Shown here: piece after piece, positions 63,958-64,000 of the stretch
Numbering within the stretch: the stretch's first letter is position 1
Layout: each line of letters opens with the position of its first letter
Position numbers and translations under genes: made by a program
The notes under the pieces: generated by a model
What the model saw: the letters and a program-made list of their open reading frames with translations, nothing else
Database searches by the model: none
What the model was told of the DNA's origin: nothing
NCBI GenBank assembly: GCA_013214705.1
Contig: JABSRZ010000003.1
Location: 1-64,000 of the forward strand
Length of the DNA stretch: 64,000 nt
DNA from: Hyphomicrobiales bacterium
Lineage (GTDB): Bacteria > Pseudomonadota > Alphaproteobacteria > Rhizobiales > OSC116
Direction of reading: 5' to 3'

Positions 63958-64000
63958 CAAAATACTTTTTTAACTTAACCATTTGAAGGCAAGCATTGGC
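63938..64000 (-). CDS. ribH: Probable C-terminal end of 6,7-dimethyl-8-ribityllumazine synthase (partial)
   Basis: A frame enters from the right edge and ends with TAA at 63938-63940. The visible end ANACLQMVKLKKYFDAPKAK has the amphipathic Ala-Leu-Met-Leu pattern of the last helix of lumazine synthase. The position just upstream of nusB is the standard place for ribH in alphaproteobacteria. Only 20 residues are seen, so the call rests mainly on gene order. Confidence 0.55.
   Translation of the reverse strand, partial: ANACLQMVKLKKYFDAPKAK

Noticed and set aside
1-64000. CRISPR arrays, complete tRNA or rRNA genes, and transposases.
   Set aside because: No regularly spaced repeats, cloverleaf sequence, rRNA segment or transposase-like protein was recognised in the window.

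Overview
The window looks like part of an alphaproteobacterial chromosome: AT-rich, densely packed, and probably from a free-living marine or aquatic cell. The best evidence is positions 45500-64000. There the order ribH-nusB-thiL ... bamE, CBP3-type chaperone, DUF177, plsX-fabH-ihfA-merR-like, rpsB-tsf-pyrH-frr-cdsA-dxr-rseP-bamA-fabZ-gltA-gltX-comEC is the conserved alphaproteobacterial core arrangement. A SAR116-like lineage is only a guess from the low GC and the set of transporters; nothing seen here fixes genus or species.

Layout. (1) 1-2000: the C-terminal end of an unidentified gene, a fragment resembling a tRNA-Ser 3' end, a DoxX-like membrane protein and a broken-looking small glycine-rich membrane protein. 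(2) 2000-18900: a large catabolic island. An IclR regulator, a Gfo/Idh/MocA oxidoreductase and two MaoC-fold proteins are followed by one almost unbroken plus-strand run: a solute-binding-protein-like protein without a signal peptide, a CaiB-type CoA transferase, a complete CUT1 sugar ABC importer, two enolase-superfamily proteins, an L-fucose/L-rhamnose-type mutarotase, an RraA-fold aldolase-like protein, a split UxaA-family dehydratase, an SDR, an FAH-family hydrolase and a fuconolactonase-like amidohydrolase. The last enzymes strongly resemble the non-phosphorylating L-fucose route (sugar, lactone, aldonate, 2-keto-3-deoxy acid, 2,4-diketo acid, then pyruvate plus lactate). The CoA module and RraA protein are not part of that textbook route.

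(3) 18900-22850: isocitrate lyase with a small upstream gene and a divergent RamB/ScfR-like regulator, then a DUF188 protein. (4) 22850-25460: a compact mercury-resistance locus, merR divergent from merTPA, with a recognisable MerR operator and a 19-bp promoter spacer. (5) 25570-30450: an RbsABC/MglABC-like sugar importer and a divergent LacI-family regulator with two near-identical operator palindromes between them. (6) 30500-40200: accessory envelope and signalling genes: a CHASE2-GGDEF-EAL protein facing a FecR-domain secreted protein with a Ser/Asn-rich repeat tail, an Inh/Omp19-like lipoprotein, an unknown secreted protein, an MFS transporter, a second GGDEF-EAL protein, RsmJ and a DUF4329 secreted protein.

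(7) 40200-64000: the core block (comEC, gltX, gltA, fabZ, bamA, rseP, dxr, cdsA, frr, pyrH, tsf, rpsB, ihfA, fabH, plsX, bamE, thiL, nusB). It is notable for what is absent. lpxD, lpxA, lpxI and lpxB, which normally sit around fabZ, are missing, as is uppS between frr and cdsA. rpsB has a structured leader with interleaved complementary segments and encodes an extra C-terminal helix-hairpin-helix-like domain. No tRNA or rRNA gene, CRISPR array, transposase or complete mobile element was recognised.
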